Below, piece after piece: positions 9,377 through 19,455 of a stretch of 64,000 nt of DNA. Position 1 is the stretch's first letter, and each line of letters begins with the position of its first letter. Under the pieces are notes generated by a model. It was not told where the DNA came from and made no database searches. It saw nothing but the letters and a program-made list of their open reading frames with translations. Both the position numbers and the translations under genes were made by a program. Source of the DNA: Neoehrlichia mikurensis. Lineage in GTDB: Bacteria > Pseudomonadota > Alphaproteobacteria > Rickettsiales > Anaplasmataceae. The stretch is taken from positions 879,324 through 943,323 of the forward strand of contig NZ_CP066557.1 of assembly GCF_019186785.1 (NCBI RefSeq), written 5' to 3'.

Positions 9377-10258
9377 ATGATAAATAAGCTAAAAATGATA
9401 GATTATCGTGCATATTATTCACTCTTAAGATTGCATAGTGCAGAAATTGCTTTATTGATGTTATTTCCTGCATGTTCAAGTATAGTTTTGGTATCTAATA
9501 GTTTTCTCTATAGTGTATATTATTGTATTCTAAGTGTAATAGGTGCATTTGTTATGAGGTCGGCAGGTTGTATAATTAATGATATTTTTGATAGGAAGAT
9601 AGATTTACATGTTGAAAGAACAAAGGATAGACCATTAGCAAATGGTACTCTTACTGTCATGCAAGCAATAAAAGCTTTATTTATATTATTAATGATAGCA
9701 TGTGTTATTTTATTGTTAACTAACATGTTTACTTTTTATGTTAGCTTTTTTTTTATGATAATGATTATATTGTATCCTTTGGGGAAAAGATATTTTTGGT
9801 ATCCACAGGTAATACTTGGTTTTGTAGCAAATAGTGGAGTGTTGATAGGATGTGCTATGGTAATGAATAGGTTTAGTTTTAAATCTGTATTATTGTATAT
9901 AGGGTGTATTTTTTGGACAATAGGATACGATACGATTTATGCGCATCAAGACAAAAAAGATGATGCAAAGCTTTGTATAAAATCTACAGCTCTAAAGTTT
10001 GGGGAAAATACGAAATTTTATATCGGGAAACTTTATATGATGGCTATAACTATGTGGGTATGCATGGGCATTATATCATCATTAAATTATATATTTTATT
10101 TGGCAATGTGTATAATTATAGGTATTTTCTATTATCAGTATAAAAAATCAGATTTTGACGATCCAGCAAAATGTATACATATGTTTAAAATGAATATATA
10201 TGTTGGGATGTTTTTATTTTTTGGTATTTGTTTTGGCAAGCTAAAGTTATTATTATAA
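9377..10258 (+). CDS. ubiA: 4-hydroxybenzoate polyprenyltransferase (UbiA family)
   Basis: 293 residues from the ATG at 9377, which has GGAGGG 4 nt upstream; an earlier in-frame start at 9305 lacks this. It is a multi-pass membrane enzyme that prenylates 4-hydroxybenzoate in ubiquinone synthesis. The first Mg-prenyl-diphosphate motif is NDIFDRKIDLHVERTKDRPL and the second Asp-rich motif lies in GYDTIYAHQDKKDDAK. Both are intact and match UbiA rather than protohaem farnesyltransferase. The flavin reductase gene follows after 16 bp. Confidence 0.93.
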   Translation: MINKLKMIDYRAYYSLLRLHSAEIALLMLFPACSSIVLVSNSFLYSVYYCILSVIGAFVMRSAGCIINDIFDRKIDLHVERTKDRPLANGTLTVMQAIKALFILLMIACVILLLTNMFTFYVSFFFMIMIILYPLGKRYFWYPQVILGFVANSGVLIGCAMVMNRFSFKSVLLYIGCIFWTIGYDTIYAHQDKKDDAKLCIKSTALKFGENTKFYIGKLYMMAITMWVCMGIISSLNYIFYLAMCIIIGIFYYQYKKSDFDDPAKCIHMFKMNIYVGMFLFFGICFGKLKLLL

Positions 10259-10274
10259 TTATAGTTTATAATTT

Positions 10275-10778
10275 GTGAAATTAATGCAGTTAAATAGTGT
10301 TTCTAATGCTAGTTTTAAATTATGTGTCGGGGAATTTGTCACAGGTGTGACTGTAGTGACTACGATAGATGATAGTGGTTATATGCATGGTATAACAGTA
10401 AATTCTTTTAATTCTGTATCTTTAAATCCACCGATGATACTGTTTTCAGTTGAGAAAACTGCCTCAAGATTTAAAATATTTAATGAATGCCGAGAATTTA
10501 TTGTAAATGTGTTAAGTGAGAAACAAAAGACATTATCGCAAGCTTTTGCAAAAAAGGATTTATATAATTGGAATGATTATCAATATATTATAATAAATAA
10601 TATTCCAGTTATTGATGGTATTATATCATATATATATTGTTCAACTCAGTATGTTTATGAGGGAGGGGACCATAAGATTATAGTTGGCAAGGTTATTAAT
10701 TGTCAAAAATTAACTAATGATAAGCCTTTATTATATTATCAAGGGCGTTATCGGTTAATAGGAGGTCAGTGTTTTTGA
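10275..10778 (+). CDS. Flavin reductase-like FMN-binding protein
   Basis: 167 residues, GTG start. The flavin_reductase-like split-barrel signature is visible: FVTGVTVVTTID near residue 20, then GITVNSFNSVSLNPPMILFSVEK, and FIVNVLSEKQKTLSQAFA in the middle. These proteins bind FMN and reduce flavin with NAD(P)H, often supplying a partner oxygenase. Its position just after ubiA suggests, but does not show, a link with ubiquinone ring hydroxylation. The partner is not identified here. Confidence 0.85.
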   Translation: MKLMQLNSVSNASFKLCVGEFVTGVTVVTTIDDSGYMHGITVNSFNSVSLNPPMILFSVEKTASRFKIFNECREFIVNVLSEKQKTLSQAFAKKDLYNWNDYQYIIINNIPVIDGIISYIYCSTQYVYEGGDHKIIVGKVINCQKLTNDKPLLYYQGRYRLIGGQCF

Positions 10779-10787
10779 AATAGATCA

Positions 10788-10912
10788 GAAGTCTTTCCTT
10801 CCTACCGCATGAGGATTGTCTATAGGGTTAATGCAACGCTATGAACAGCAGGTATAATTTCTAATTATTTACTTCTACCAGCTTTACCTAATTTTACATT
10901 ATAGGGCTTGTG
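10788..10912 (-). pseudogene. rplB: Remnant of ribosomal protein L2 gene
   Basis: Minus-strand reading gives PYNVKLGKAGRSK, a stop where L2 has Trp, LEIIPAVHSVA, and after a frameshift INPIDNPHAVGRKDF. This follows the L2 order LGKAGRxRW...RPxVRGxAMNPVDHPHGGGxGR. The fragment is about 40 codons, broken by a stop and a frameshift, and runs antisense to the flavin reductase gene just downstream of it. The functional rplB would be expected in the ribosomal operon that ends at the left edge of the window. The identification rests on motif memory. Confidence 0.7.
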
Positions 10913-11016
10913 TATATGTATGATTACATACTTAAGGTATATGGATTTTGTTAATTATTTTATTATTTTATAACTTTATATTAAGATATATTAGATTGAT
11001 GCAAAATTTACACAAG

Positions 11017-11227
11017 TATATTTGATGGTAATATGTATTTCTACTATCACTAGAATCATAAAATATAATAATTTTTTTAAGATTTTAGTAAATGACCTTC
11101 TAGAATAGCTGAAAAATATATTTTAAATTAGTTGTCTCAAAATAAAGTAAGTGGTAAAGATTTGTAAAATCTTTATATATAGTAAATATTATAGATGCAA
11201 TATTTTCCCAAAGCAAATATATCACTT
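11017..11227. repeat. 211-bp inverted repeat, right copy
   Basis: This is the exact reverse complement of 6690-6900. It lies just beyond the rplB remnant. Perfect identity within otherwise decaying spacer DNA implies a recent duplication or continuing gene conversion. Confidence 0.9.
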
Positions 11228-12129
11228 GATTAATTTGTCTTTATATTAAGTAGATATTTTTTTGGTTTATTTATAAAATTTTAGCATTGGCTGAATGGTT
11301 GTGGAATAAAAAAAAAGTAATTATACTAAGTGTTTCAATGATAAAGTAAAAAAAGTAGTTATTATATCAATATTTTAATAGTGTATTATGTAATAAATCA
11401 TTTTGATAATATTTTAATTATTGTTTGTCAGATATTGGTAGTAGTATTTTTTTCTAGAATCATATAAATGAAAAAAATTTATATAGTATTTCTTTTTTAT
11501 TAGAAAACGTTTAAAAGATTGTGTATAGCTTTTAAATTAAGGCAATAAAGATTATGATATATGGTTATTATTCTAAAAAAACTGTTATAACGTTATATTA
11601 AGATTTATAAATACAAGAATATGGGTATGTATAGCTTCATTATATTGTAAGCCTTATCTATTAGTACTACGAAAGATATATTAATTGTATGCCAAAGAAA
11701 TATAAGTTCTTAGTAGAGTTTTTATAGAAGATTATTTTATTTAGAGAGCTTTGTTAAAAGTATTATAGGATAATAGTAAATTAATAAAAAACTTTTCTCA
11801 TAGGAAAGATTATTTAATTAAATTAGTGTTGTGGATTTTTGTTAGATATACTTAATTGTTAGCTGATTATAAGATTAGAAAAAATTTCTGTATTTGTTAA
11901 GAAGAGTGTTTATATATTATTAGAGTAATTTAATTAAAAAAAGCAGCTTATAGCATATTATTTAATGTATTATAGTAATGATGTAAGTACTACTTGATTG
12001 TATAATTACAATTGTAGTGTAATATATGTTGTTTTATATATTATTATATATTAATTGAATATAGAGAAATATCATAATTTACTATAAAAATTAGTGTTGT
12101 TGTATGCTAGTAATTTAAATGAGGTTGTA
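11228..12129. other. AT-rich spacer before dapB
   Basis: No complete gene was seen. A short open stretch at about 11275-11350 (reading ILALAEWLWNKKKVIIL, then a stop) looks vaguely protein-like and may be another gene scrap, but I cannot assign it. Confidence 0.4.
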
Positions 12130-12906
12130 ATGACTGTTAAAGTAGGAGTTGTTGGGTGTTTAGGTAGGATGGGTAAGGCTATTATTTATGAATTAGCAAA
12201 AAATGGTAATGTTGAAATAAGTGGAGGAGTGGTGCGAGCAGGAAGTCCATATGTTGGTGCTGATATGGGTAAAGTGACAGGATGTGGTTATGGTATTAAT
12301 ATTATAGATTCTTTAGAAGATATCTTTGACATTTCTGATGTTGTAATTGAGTTTACTAATCGTGATAATATGATTAAATGTATAGAAGTGGCAGTCAGAA
12401 AAAAAAAACCTATGGTAAGTGGTACTACTGGCATAGATGATTTAGATTTTAATAAATATGTGAGCGATATACCATTTTTATGGTCAGGTAATATGAGTGT
12501 AGGAGTAAATTTATTAATAAAACTTATAGCACAAGCGGCAGATGCTCTTAAAGGTTATGATATAGAAATATGGGAACTTCATCATAAAGGTAAAAAAGAT
12601 GCTCCGTCAGGCACTGCTCTTATGATGGGGAGAGCTGCAGCTAAAGGGTTAAAAACTGACTTTAAAATGAAGCAATATGTAAATGGTTATACAGAGAATA
12701 GAATAGATGATAGCATAGGGTTTGCGGTGTCTAGAGGAGGAAGTGCTATAGGTGATCATAGTATTATGTTTATTGGTGATGGTGAGCTTGTAGAATTGAA
12801 GCACAGATCAATGAGTAGAAATATTTTTAGTGAAGGGGCGGTAAAGGCGGCTTTGTGGATAGTGAATCAGCCAGTAGGTATATACTCAATGTTAGATGTA
12901 TTATAA
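12130..12906 (+). CDS. dapB: 4-hydroxy-tetrahydrodipicolinate reductase
   Basis: 258 residues from the ATG at 12130, which has GAGGT 5 nt upstream; the longer in-frame start at 12094 adds residues outside the family. Domains: N-terminal NAD(P)H Rossmann fold (KVGVVGCLGRMGKAI), then the C-terminal catalytic part with ELHHKGKKDAPSGTALMMG, holding the catalytic His pair and substrate-binding Lys, and the RGGSAIGDHSIMF strand. It acts in the DAP/lysine pathway, as does lysA at 58.7 kb. Confidence 0.96.
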   Translation: MTVKVGVVGCLGRMGKAIIYELAKNGNVEISGGVVRAGSPYVGADMGKVTGCGYGINIIDSLEDIFDISDVVIEFTNRDNMIKCIEVAVRKKKPMVSGTTGIDDLDFNKYVSDIPFLWSGNMSVGVNLLIKLIAQAADALKGYDIEIWELHHKGKKDAPSGTALMMGRAAAKGLKTDFKMKQYVNGYTENRIDDSIGFAVSRGGSAIGDHSIMFIGDGELVELKHRSMSRNIFSEGAVKAALWIVNQPVGIYSMLDVL

Positions 12907-12959
12907 AGTTATATTGTAGATAATACTGGTGAAGTAAAATTAAATTAGGCAAGATATCA

Positions 12960-13718
12960 ATGTGTAAAATTCATGCTTCGGCAAAAAATTTAGATTTATG
13001 GTACGATAATAAGCAGATTTTATTTAATGTAAATTTAGATGTATATAAAAAAGAAGTTACAGCTTTAATAGGTCCTTCTGGATGTGGTAAATCTACTTTT
13101 TTAAGATGTTTTAATCGTATGAATGACTTTATTCAAGGGTGTAGAATTACTGGTTCTATGGATGTAGATAGCATGGATGTATATTCTTGTGATACTAATG
13201 TTGTATTGCTTAGAGCTAAAGTTGGTATGGTATTTCAAAAGCCAAATCCTTTTCCAAAGTCTATATATGATAATATTGCATATGGGCCAAAACTTCATAG
13301 GTTAGTAAAAAATAAGAAGAAATTAGATGAAATTGTAGAAAAAAGTTTAAAAAGTGTAGGATTATGGGAAGAATTGTATGACAGATTAAAAGATAATGCT
13401 TGTCAGTTGTCAGGTGGACAACAGCAACGTTTGTGTATTGCACGTGCTATTGCTGTAAAGCCTACCATGTTATTAATGGATGAGCCATGTTCTGCTCTTG
13501 ATCCTGTTGCTATAGGTGTTATAGAGAGTTTAATAAAAGAACTGAAAAAAAATTTTACAATTGTTATTGTTACACATTCAATGAAACAAGCACGTAAAAT
13601 TTCTGATAGGGTAGCGTTTTTCTATAATGGTAAAATTATTGAGTATAATAAAACAGAAGAAATATTTAATAATCCTCAATCTTTAGAAGCAAAAAAATAT
13701 ATTCTCGATAATTTGTAA
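12960..13718 (+). CDS. pstB: Phosphate ABC transporter ATP-binding protein
   Basis: 252 residues. Walker A is GPSGCGKST, followed by [12 protein letters not shown] (a PstB hallmark), the Q-loop [19 protein letters not shown], the ABC signature [14 protein letters not shown] and Walker [13 protein letters not shown] with an H-loop THSMKQA. It powers phosphate import by PstCA. pstS, pstC, pstA and phoU are not next to it; dapB lies 53 bp upstream. Split pst genes are plausible in a reduced, shuffled genome. Confidence 0.95.
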   Translation: MCKIHASAKNLDLWYDNKQILFNVNLDVYKKEVTALIGPSGCGKSTFLRCFNRMNDFIQGCRITGSMDVDSMDVYSCDTNVVLLRAKVGMVFQKPNPFPKSIYDNIAYGPKLHRLVKNKKKLDEIVEKSLKSVGLWEELYDRLKDNACQLSGGQQQRLCIARAIAVKPTMLLMDEPCSALDPVAIGVIESLIKELKKNFTIVIVTHSMKQARKISDRVAFFYNGKIIEYNKTEEIFNNPQSLEAKKYILDNL

Positions 13719-14578
13719 TATTTAATTTATTGTAATGTGGTTATCTGTATAATATAGAAAGTATGCTAAAAAGAGAAATAATCTTTGCAAAGCATCTTTT
13801 GATAATTTATGAACTATATATAAATAGGTTTAATGTAAATAAACATTGATGTTAAATGTCTCTTAGTAAGTTAGTGTGAAAATAAAAAAAAAGTTTTTAA
13901 GTTATTGTCTAATTTTAATATGGTAATAGTGTGCCTTTATAGAATAAGAGTTATCGATATTTATTGACTATCATGTAAAGTAGATTATAAATATTAGAAA
14001 TAGGGAAAACATTTATTCACAAATTATTTTTCATATGTAGAGTATAAAAACATCTAGGATAAAAAAATAAAAATAGCAACATTTCTCTGAATGTTTTAAG
14101 TTTATAACTCTTTGTAATCATGAAGTTATTAGTATTCTAATACGTAAAAAAGTACTTAAAGTAATTAATGTGTGAATGCTAATGTATAGAATTGATAAAA
14201 GTTATTTTAGTCAATGAACTTATGATAGTGATAAGGTAAGTAGTATATGTAATTAATTATATATCATTTTTTTACAATTTTAGAGATTCATTTACTGGAT
14301 TATTAGTGAAATATTAGTATAACCTTTTTTATATTAATTTTTATCTTACTAAAAAGATAATCTTTGAAAAGCTGTTTTGTACTATAATAAAGTGTAAGTA
14401 TAAGCCTGTAGTAAAGTCATTTTAGATAGGCAATATATTGAATTAGACTTATTAATTAAAAGATAACTATATCAGCTAATTGTACTGAAGTATTATTGAT
14501 ATATTATTAAATTTTATGAATAAAGTATAAAAAATAAAATTATCTACAGGTAACATGCAATATAAATATTTTTAATTA
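13719..14578. other. AT-rich spacer after pstB
   Basis: No gene was seen. Two loosely similar stretches, at about 13767-13802 and 14348-14380 (both contain ctaaaaag and taatctttg), may be an old direct duplication. Confidence 0.4.
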
Positions 14579-14616
14579 TAGAGCATTTAAACAAAAAATA
14601 TTAGTATATTTTGCAT
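14579..14616. repeat. 38-bp inverted repeat, left of tgt
   Basis: This is the exact reverse complement of 16134-16171. A diverged relative in direct orientation occurs at about 4085-4155, where similarity continues past the 38 bp into a shared tataaata(c/g)tatta(c/t)acaattat tail also present at about 14628-14652. Confidence 0.88.
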
Positions 14617-14854
14617 TTTTGAGTGTTTATAAATAGTATTATACAATTATTTCAAAACATTATATTACATAAATTATGATTTGCATTTAGTTACATTATT
14701 AGTCAGAATCTTAATATTTCATATTATTAAAACTCTAAAAATTAATGATATTTGCTATGCAGCATATATTTTAATAATCTTGCTTAAGATATACATAAAT
14801 GGGAGATTGTTTATAATTTGTAATTTTTTACAGTGCTTTATCTTAATTGAATAC

Positions 14855-16045
14855 CTATTCATAGACCCAATTGTTCTTTTCTTGCTCAAGTGTGTTATTG
14901 ATTATAGCATTTCTAATGCTTTGCATTAAATTATTCATAAAATGAATATTATGTATGGTAATTAAGCTATATGCTAATAATTCTTGTGCTTTCAAAAGAT
15001 GATGTATATATCCCTTAGAATGATTAATACATGTAAAGCATAAACAATCTGGTTCTATAGGAGATGTATCTTCTTGAAATCTTGCATTATAGAGATTTAT
15101 ATGTTCTTTATGTTTTGTCTTTTCATATCTATTTTTTACTTTAACTAGCGCTGCTCCATGTCTTGCAATTCTTGTTGGGTGAACACAATCAAAAGTATCA
15201 ACCCCATACTTTACTCCTTGAAATATGTCATCAATATTTCCAATACCTAATAAGTGTATAGGTTTATTTTTATTTAGATGTTCTATTGTGGAAGATACTG
15301 TATCGTACATCTGTTGCTTACATGCTCCTAGAGAACCACCAATAGCATGACCAAAAAATGACATATTATTTATAAAGTCACAGCTTATTTTCCTTAGATC
15401 TTGATATATACCTCCCTGTATTACACCGTATAATGCTTGAGTGCCATGATAATTTTTTTTAAATTCTTCAAGAGATCTAATAGCCCACCTGTTACTCATA
15501 TGCATTGATTGTTTTGTATACTCATAATCAATATTAAATGGTGTACATTCGTCTAATACTACTATTAAATCTGCTCCTAACTTTTCTTGAATATTTATGG
15601 ATTTTTCTGGTGTGAGGCAGTATTTTTGTCCATTAATATAGGACTTAAAGATGGCGCCAGTTTCATTGATTTCTAGTAAAGTTTTAGGCCTTTTGTTATA
15701 TCGTTTACCTTTAATTTCATCTGATATTGAACCGTATCCTAAACTAAATATTTGATATCCTCCAGAATCTGTAAGTATTGGGTTATTCCACCCTAAGATT
15801 TTATGTAATCCTCCTAATTTTTGTATAGTGTTTTCACCAGGCTGAAGCATCAAATGATAAGTATTTGATAATATAATTTGTGTATTACACTCACTTACTG
15901 TTTTAATATCAAGAGATTTTATAGCAGCTTTTGTTGCGCAAAATATAAATGCAGGGGTATGTACTTGACCATGTGGAGTATTAATGATTCCTACTCTGGA
16001 GTTAGCTAGTTTATAAGAAATCGTAAAACTGAAGTTTTTATACAT
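14855..16045 (-). CDS. tgt: tRNA-guanine transglycosylase
   Basis: 396 residues from the ATG at 16045; a GTG at 16060 is the alternative and neither has a clear Shine-Dalgarno. The enzyme exchanges guanine-34 for the queuine precursor in GUN tRNAs. Seen: TPHGQVHTPAFI at the N-terminus, LSNTYHLMLQPG, LTDSGGYQIFSLG with the catalytic Asp region, VLDECTPF, IGGSLG, HLLGIG and the nucleophile Asp region GVDTFDCVHPTR. The zinc site CLCFTC...H follows near the C-terminus. All key motifs are present. The gene lies between perfect 38-bp inverted repeats. Confidence 0.95.
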   Translation of the reverse strand: MYKNFSFTISYKLANSRVGIINTPHGQVHTPAFIFCATKAAIKSLDIKTVSECNTQIILSNTYHLMLQPGENTIQKLGGLHKILGWNNPILTDSGGYQIFSLGYGSISDEIKGKRYNKRPKTLLEINETGAIFKSYINGQKYCLTPEKSINIQEKLGADLIVVLDECTPFNIDYEYTKQSMHMSNRWAIRSLEEFKKNYHGTQALYGVIQGGIYQDLRKISCDFINNMSFFGHAIGGSLGACKQQMYDTVSSTIEHLNKNKPIHLLGIGNIDDIFQGVKYGVDTFDCVHPTRIARHGAALVKVKNRYEKTKHKEHINLYNARFQEDTSPIEPDCLCFTCINHSKGYIHHLLKAQELLAYSLITIHNIHFMNNLMQSIRNAIINNTLEQEKNNWVYE

Positions 16046-16133
16046 GTATTTAGTATGCACTGTAAATTGTTAAATACATATCAAATATTATGATAGTGTC
16101 TAGATTTTTTATGAATAAAGATCTACATATTTA

Positions 16134-16171
16134 ATGCAAAATATACTAATATTTTTTGTTTAAATGCTCTA
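16134..16171. repeat. 38-bp inverted repeat, upstream of tgt
   Basis: This is the exact reverse complement of 14579-14616. It lies about 90 bp upstream of the tgt start, in the region expected to contain its promoter. Confidence 0.88.
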
Positions 16172-16600
16172 TTATGTTAATGTAAAAGTTATATTTAACA
16201 TTATATATAGCTTATTATGCATAAGAAATCGAAAATTATGATGATTATACGATTGGTAAAATGTAGACTGCTAAAGATATATTAAGTGCAATACATCTAG
16301 TAAAGTTTTGTTGGTAAAAATGGAAAAATTTTTTAGATGTTAATTATAGTGGATTGACAAGAAAATTTGTAGGTAGTTGTTACTCTGTGTAATATAGTGA
16401 GTAAAAGCATTTTTTATTTTTATACAATTAATATAAATAATTAAGAAATAAATGTACTAGATTATTGGATTTTATTACGTGAGTTTAGCATATAAATATA
16501 AGAAGTGGAGGTTACAGGTAATCTTAAATATTAAAAAGTTTTATTGCTAATTCATGTTTTTTAAAGGATAATAAATTATTTGTTATTAAGGAGTTATACT
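16172..16600. other. Spacer upstream of rpmF operon
   Basis: No coding sequence was seen. A TTGACA hexamer at 16354-16359 lacks a well-spaced -10, so I do not call a promoter. AAGGAG at 16588-16593 is the rpmF ribosome binding site. Confidence 0.4.
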
Positions 16601-16783
16601 GTGGCTGTTCCTAAAAGAAAAAAATCAAAGTCACGTCGTAATATGCATCGTTCTCATTTAAGGTTGGTTGTTCCTAATGTAGTAGTTGATAATACTACAG
16701 GTGAATATAAGTTATCTCATCATATATGTTTAGGTGGATATTATAACAATAGACAGGTTGTTCAAGTTGATAATAATAGTTAA
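16601..16783 (+). CDS. rpmF: 50S ribosomal protein L32
   Basis: 60 residues from a GTG at 16601, with AAGGAG 7 nt upstream. The start (M)[18 protein letters not shown] is the universal L32 N-terminus and fixes the start codon; upstream in-frame sequence is non-coding. The zinc-ribbon cysteines of some L32 proteins are not conserved (one C in HHICLGGYY), giving a C-minus-like type. It leads the rpmF-plsX-fabH cluster, 16 bp before plsX, an arrangement common across bacteria. Confidence 0.96.
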   Translation: MAVPKRKKSKSRRNMHRSHLRLVVPNVVVDNTTGEYKLSHHICLGGYYNNRQVVQVDNNS

Positions 16784-16799
16784 TAAATAAAGAGAGATT

Positions 16800-17825
16800 G
16801 TGATAAACATACCAATTGCATTAGATGCCATGGGGGGAGATTTTGCTCCTGAATCAATAATTAAAGGGGCAGACTTTGCTTTGTCGAGTTTGATTTGTTC
16901 TGATAATTATAAGGTGCATTTTAGTATTTATGGCCAAGAAGATAAGGTAATGCCTATATTATTAAAATATAAAAAATTAAGGGAAAATAGTACTTTTATT
17001 CATGTCGAAGATGTGGTGTTGGCAAGTGATAAACCTTCTTTTGCTGTTAGACATCGTAAGCAATCAAGTATGGCGCGTGCCATTGATGATGTAAAAAAAG
17101 GAATTGTTTCTGGAGCTATTTCTTCTGGTAATACTGGGGCCTTAATGGCAATATCAAGGTTTATTTTGGGTACCCTGCCTAATATTGATAGACCTGCAAT
17201 AACAACAGCTCTTCCTTCTATTGATAAGGATTTTGTGTTGTTAGATTTAGGTGCTAATGTTGAATGTAATGCAGATTCGTTATTTCAATTTGCGGTAATG
17301 GGTAATGCTTTCGCAAAAGCTGTACTTAATAGAAAAAATCCTAGAGTAGCATTGTTAAATGTTGGACATGAGGAAATAAAAGGTACAGATACAATTAGGG
17401 AGGCATTTTCATTATTAAAAAAATTTGAATCTGGTATAAATTTTTGTGGATATGTTGAGGCTAACGATGTCTTAAAAGGAGACATAGATGTTGTAGTAGT
17501 AGATGGATTTTCTGGGAATGTAATGTTAAAAATCATGGAATCTCTATCAGAAAATATTTTTACTTTACTAAAAAAGTCAATAGATTATTCTTTAGCTACT
17601 AGATTTGCAGGGTTATTACTTAAATTTCAATTAAAAAAAGAGTTTTATCGATTTAATCCAAAAATTCGTAATGGAGCAATGTTATTAGGATTAAACGGGG
17701 TTATAGTAAAAAGTCATGGTAATGCTGATAGTATAGCATTTGCTCATGCTATCAGAGTTGCTGTGAATGCAATTTATAATAATATTAATGTGAAAATTGC
17801 AAGTGAATTAAATAGTGTTGAATAA
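16800..17825 (+). CDS. plsX: Phosphate acyltransferase PlsX
   Basis: 341 residues, GTG start (reading MINIPIALDAMGGDFAPES). PlsX makes acyl-phosphate from acyl-ACP for phospholipid synthesis by PlsY. Family motifs: ALDAMGGDFAP, SSGNTGALMA, LDLGANVEC, and VVDGFSGNVMLK near the C-terminus. Length is normal. The stop is immediately followed by the fabH ATG with no gap, implying coupled translation. Confidence 0.96.
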   Translation: MINIPIALDAMGGDFAPESIIKGADFALSSLICSDNYKVHFSIYGQEDKVMPILLKYKKLRENSTFIHVEDVVLASDKPSFAVRHRKQSSMARAIDDVKKGIVSGAISSGNTGALMAISRFILGTLPNIDRPAITTALPSIDKDFVLLDLGANVECNADSLFQFAVMGNAFAKAVLNRKNPRVALLNVGHEEIKGTDTIREAFSLLKKFESGINFCGYVEANDVLKGDIDVVVVDGFSGNVMLKIMESLSENIFTLLKKSIDYSLATRFAGLLLKFQLKKEFYRFNPKIRNGAMLLGLNGVIVKSHGNADSIAFAHAIRVAVNAIYNNINVKIASELNSVE

Positions 17826-18785
17826 ATGAAAAAGTCTGCGCTATTAGGAATAGGTGCTTATTTGCCTAAGAAAGTTTTAACTAATTCTGATGTTGCGTTA
17901 TTTGTTGATACTAATGATGAGTGGATTGTAAGGAGAACAGGTATTAAAGAAAGGCGTATAGTTCAAGATGGGGAGACGACATCTGATATGGCAGTGCTGG
18001 CTGCAAAGGATGCATTATTAGATGCATGTATTGCTGAAAGTGATGTTGATCTTATAATTGTTGCTACAACTACTCCAGATAAGACTTTTCCTAGCTGTGC
18101 CACGTTAGTACAATCACAATTACAATGTAGGAATGCTTTTGCCTTTGATATCCAAGCTGTATGTTCAGGATTTGTATATGCGATTTCTGTTGCTGATAAT
18201 TTTATAAAATCTGGTCAAGTAAAAACAGCTTTAATTATAGGAGCAGAAACTATGTCAAAAATTGTTGATTGGAAAGATAGATCAACATGCATATTATTTG
18301 GTGATGGAGCAGGTGCTATTGTAATTAATGATTGTGGTAATGTAAATACAGGTATTATTTCAACTTTATTACGTTCAGATGGTACATTAAATGATTTGTT
18401 GTTTACTAATGGAGGTGTTGCTTCTACTGGAACAGCAGGTATTATTCAGATGAAAGGTACTATGGTATTTGAACATGCAATTGAGAAGTTAATTTCCATT
18501 ATTTCTGATATACTATTTTATAACTCTATTTGTATTGATGAAATTGATCTATTTATACCGCATCAAGCTAATGCAAGAATTATTGACTTAGTTGCAAAAA
18601 AGTTGGGTATTTCACATGAGAAAATAGTTATGAGTATAGATAAGCATGCAAATACTTCTGCTGCATCAATACCTCTTGCTTTATATGATGCTAAGAATTC
18701 TGGTAGATTAAAATTAGGCAGTCTTATATTATTAGCAACAATTGGTGGTGGGCTTACTTGGGGAGCATGCTTAATACGTTTGTAG
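17826..18785 (+). CDS. fabH: 3-oxoacyl-ACP synthase III
   Basis: 319 residues. FabH starts fatty acid synthesis by condensing acetyl-CoA with malonyl-ACP. The Cys-His-Asn triad is visible: Cys in DIQAVCSGFVYA, His in DLFIPHQANARI, and Asn in DKHANTSAASIPLAL. GDGAGAIV and the C-terminal IGGGLTWGACLIRL are also typical. The ATG abuts the plsX stop. Confidence 0.97.
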   Translation: MKKSALLGIGAYLPKKVLTNSDVALFVDTNDEWIVRRTGIKERRIVQDGETTSDMAVLAAKDALLDACIAESDVDLIIVATTTPDKTFPSCATLVQSQLQCRNAFAFDIQAVCSGFVYAISVADNFIKSGQVKTALIIGAETMSKIVDWKDRSTCILFGDGAGAIVINDCGNVNTGIISTLLRSDGTLNDLLFTNGGVASTGTAGIIQMKGTMVFEHAIEKLISIISDILFYNSICIDEIDLFIPHQANARIIDLVAKKLGISHEKIVMSIDKHANTSAASIPLALYDAKNSGRLKLGSLILLATIGGGLTWGACLIRL

Positions 18786-19455
18786 CTTATTTGTGCTGAT
18801 GAGTATAAGTTAGTATTACTAATTTTAAGATAAATATATATAAGTAAATTTACCTTAAAAATATACCATTTTGATTTAGTCATAATAAACATGTATAAAA
18901 TATTTATCAAGTCATACTTAATAGCTAGGTAATTTATCAGTAAATGAGTATGTTTTAAATATCAAAATATGCTCTATATATTATAGCAAAAATTTATAGT
19001 AATAGTTATAATGCTTAAGTTTGTCTAATTGTATTAGACTAAAAGTATTTATTAGGTGAGATTGTTGTTTAATTATATATCTTTAGTATTGATCAAGTAG
19101 AGAGTTTATTCTACATGATAGTTAGATTTATAAATGTATGATAATTTTAGTAGCAGTAGTAAAATCTGACTTGTGAAATATATTAATATATTTCAAAAAT
19201 AAATAATATAATTAGTACTTTTAAGTCTGTGTTTTTAATAGATATAATATAAGTAATTTTTATTTTGGGTTATATCTTGAGTATTTTTTATTGTTAATAG
19301 ATAACTTTTTTGACTAAAAACTTTGTTATAATCTTATTAATTAACTAGTGTAATATACTGTAAATTTATGACATAACTAATTATTTTAAAAAATCAACTT
19401 TTAAGATTGATTATAAATAAGCATTTATTAGCTTATTATTTAATAATGAGTTTAG
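18786..19455. other. AT-rich spacer between convergent fabH and tadA
   Basis: No gene, RNA or clear terminator was found. Confidence 0.4.

Noticed and set aside
10779..10920. Small RNA (4.5S-like) at the end of the flavin reductase gene
   Set aside because: The GGAAGGAA on the minus strand lacks the rest of the SRP domain IV pattern, and the stretch is explained as an rplB fragment.
14681..14929. 82-codon plus-strand frame overlapping the end of tgt
   Set aside because: Hydrophobic, AT-driven composition, antisense to tgt, and no Shine-Dalgarno or family match.
16354..16359. TTGACA upstream of rpmF as a -35 element
   Set aside because: No TATAAT-like hexamer lies at 16-18 bp; the nearest candidate is too far.
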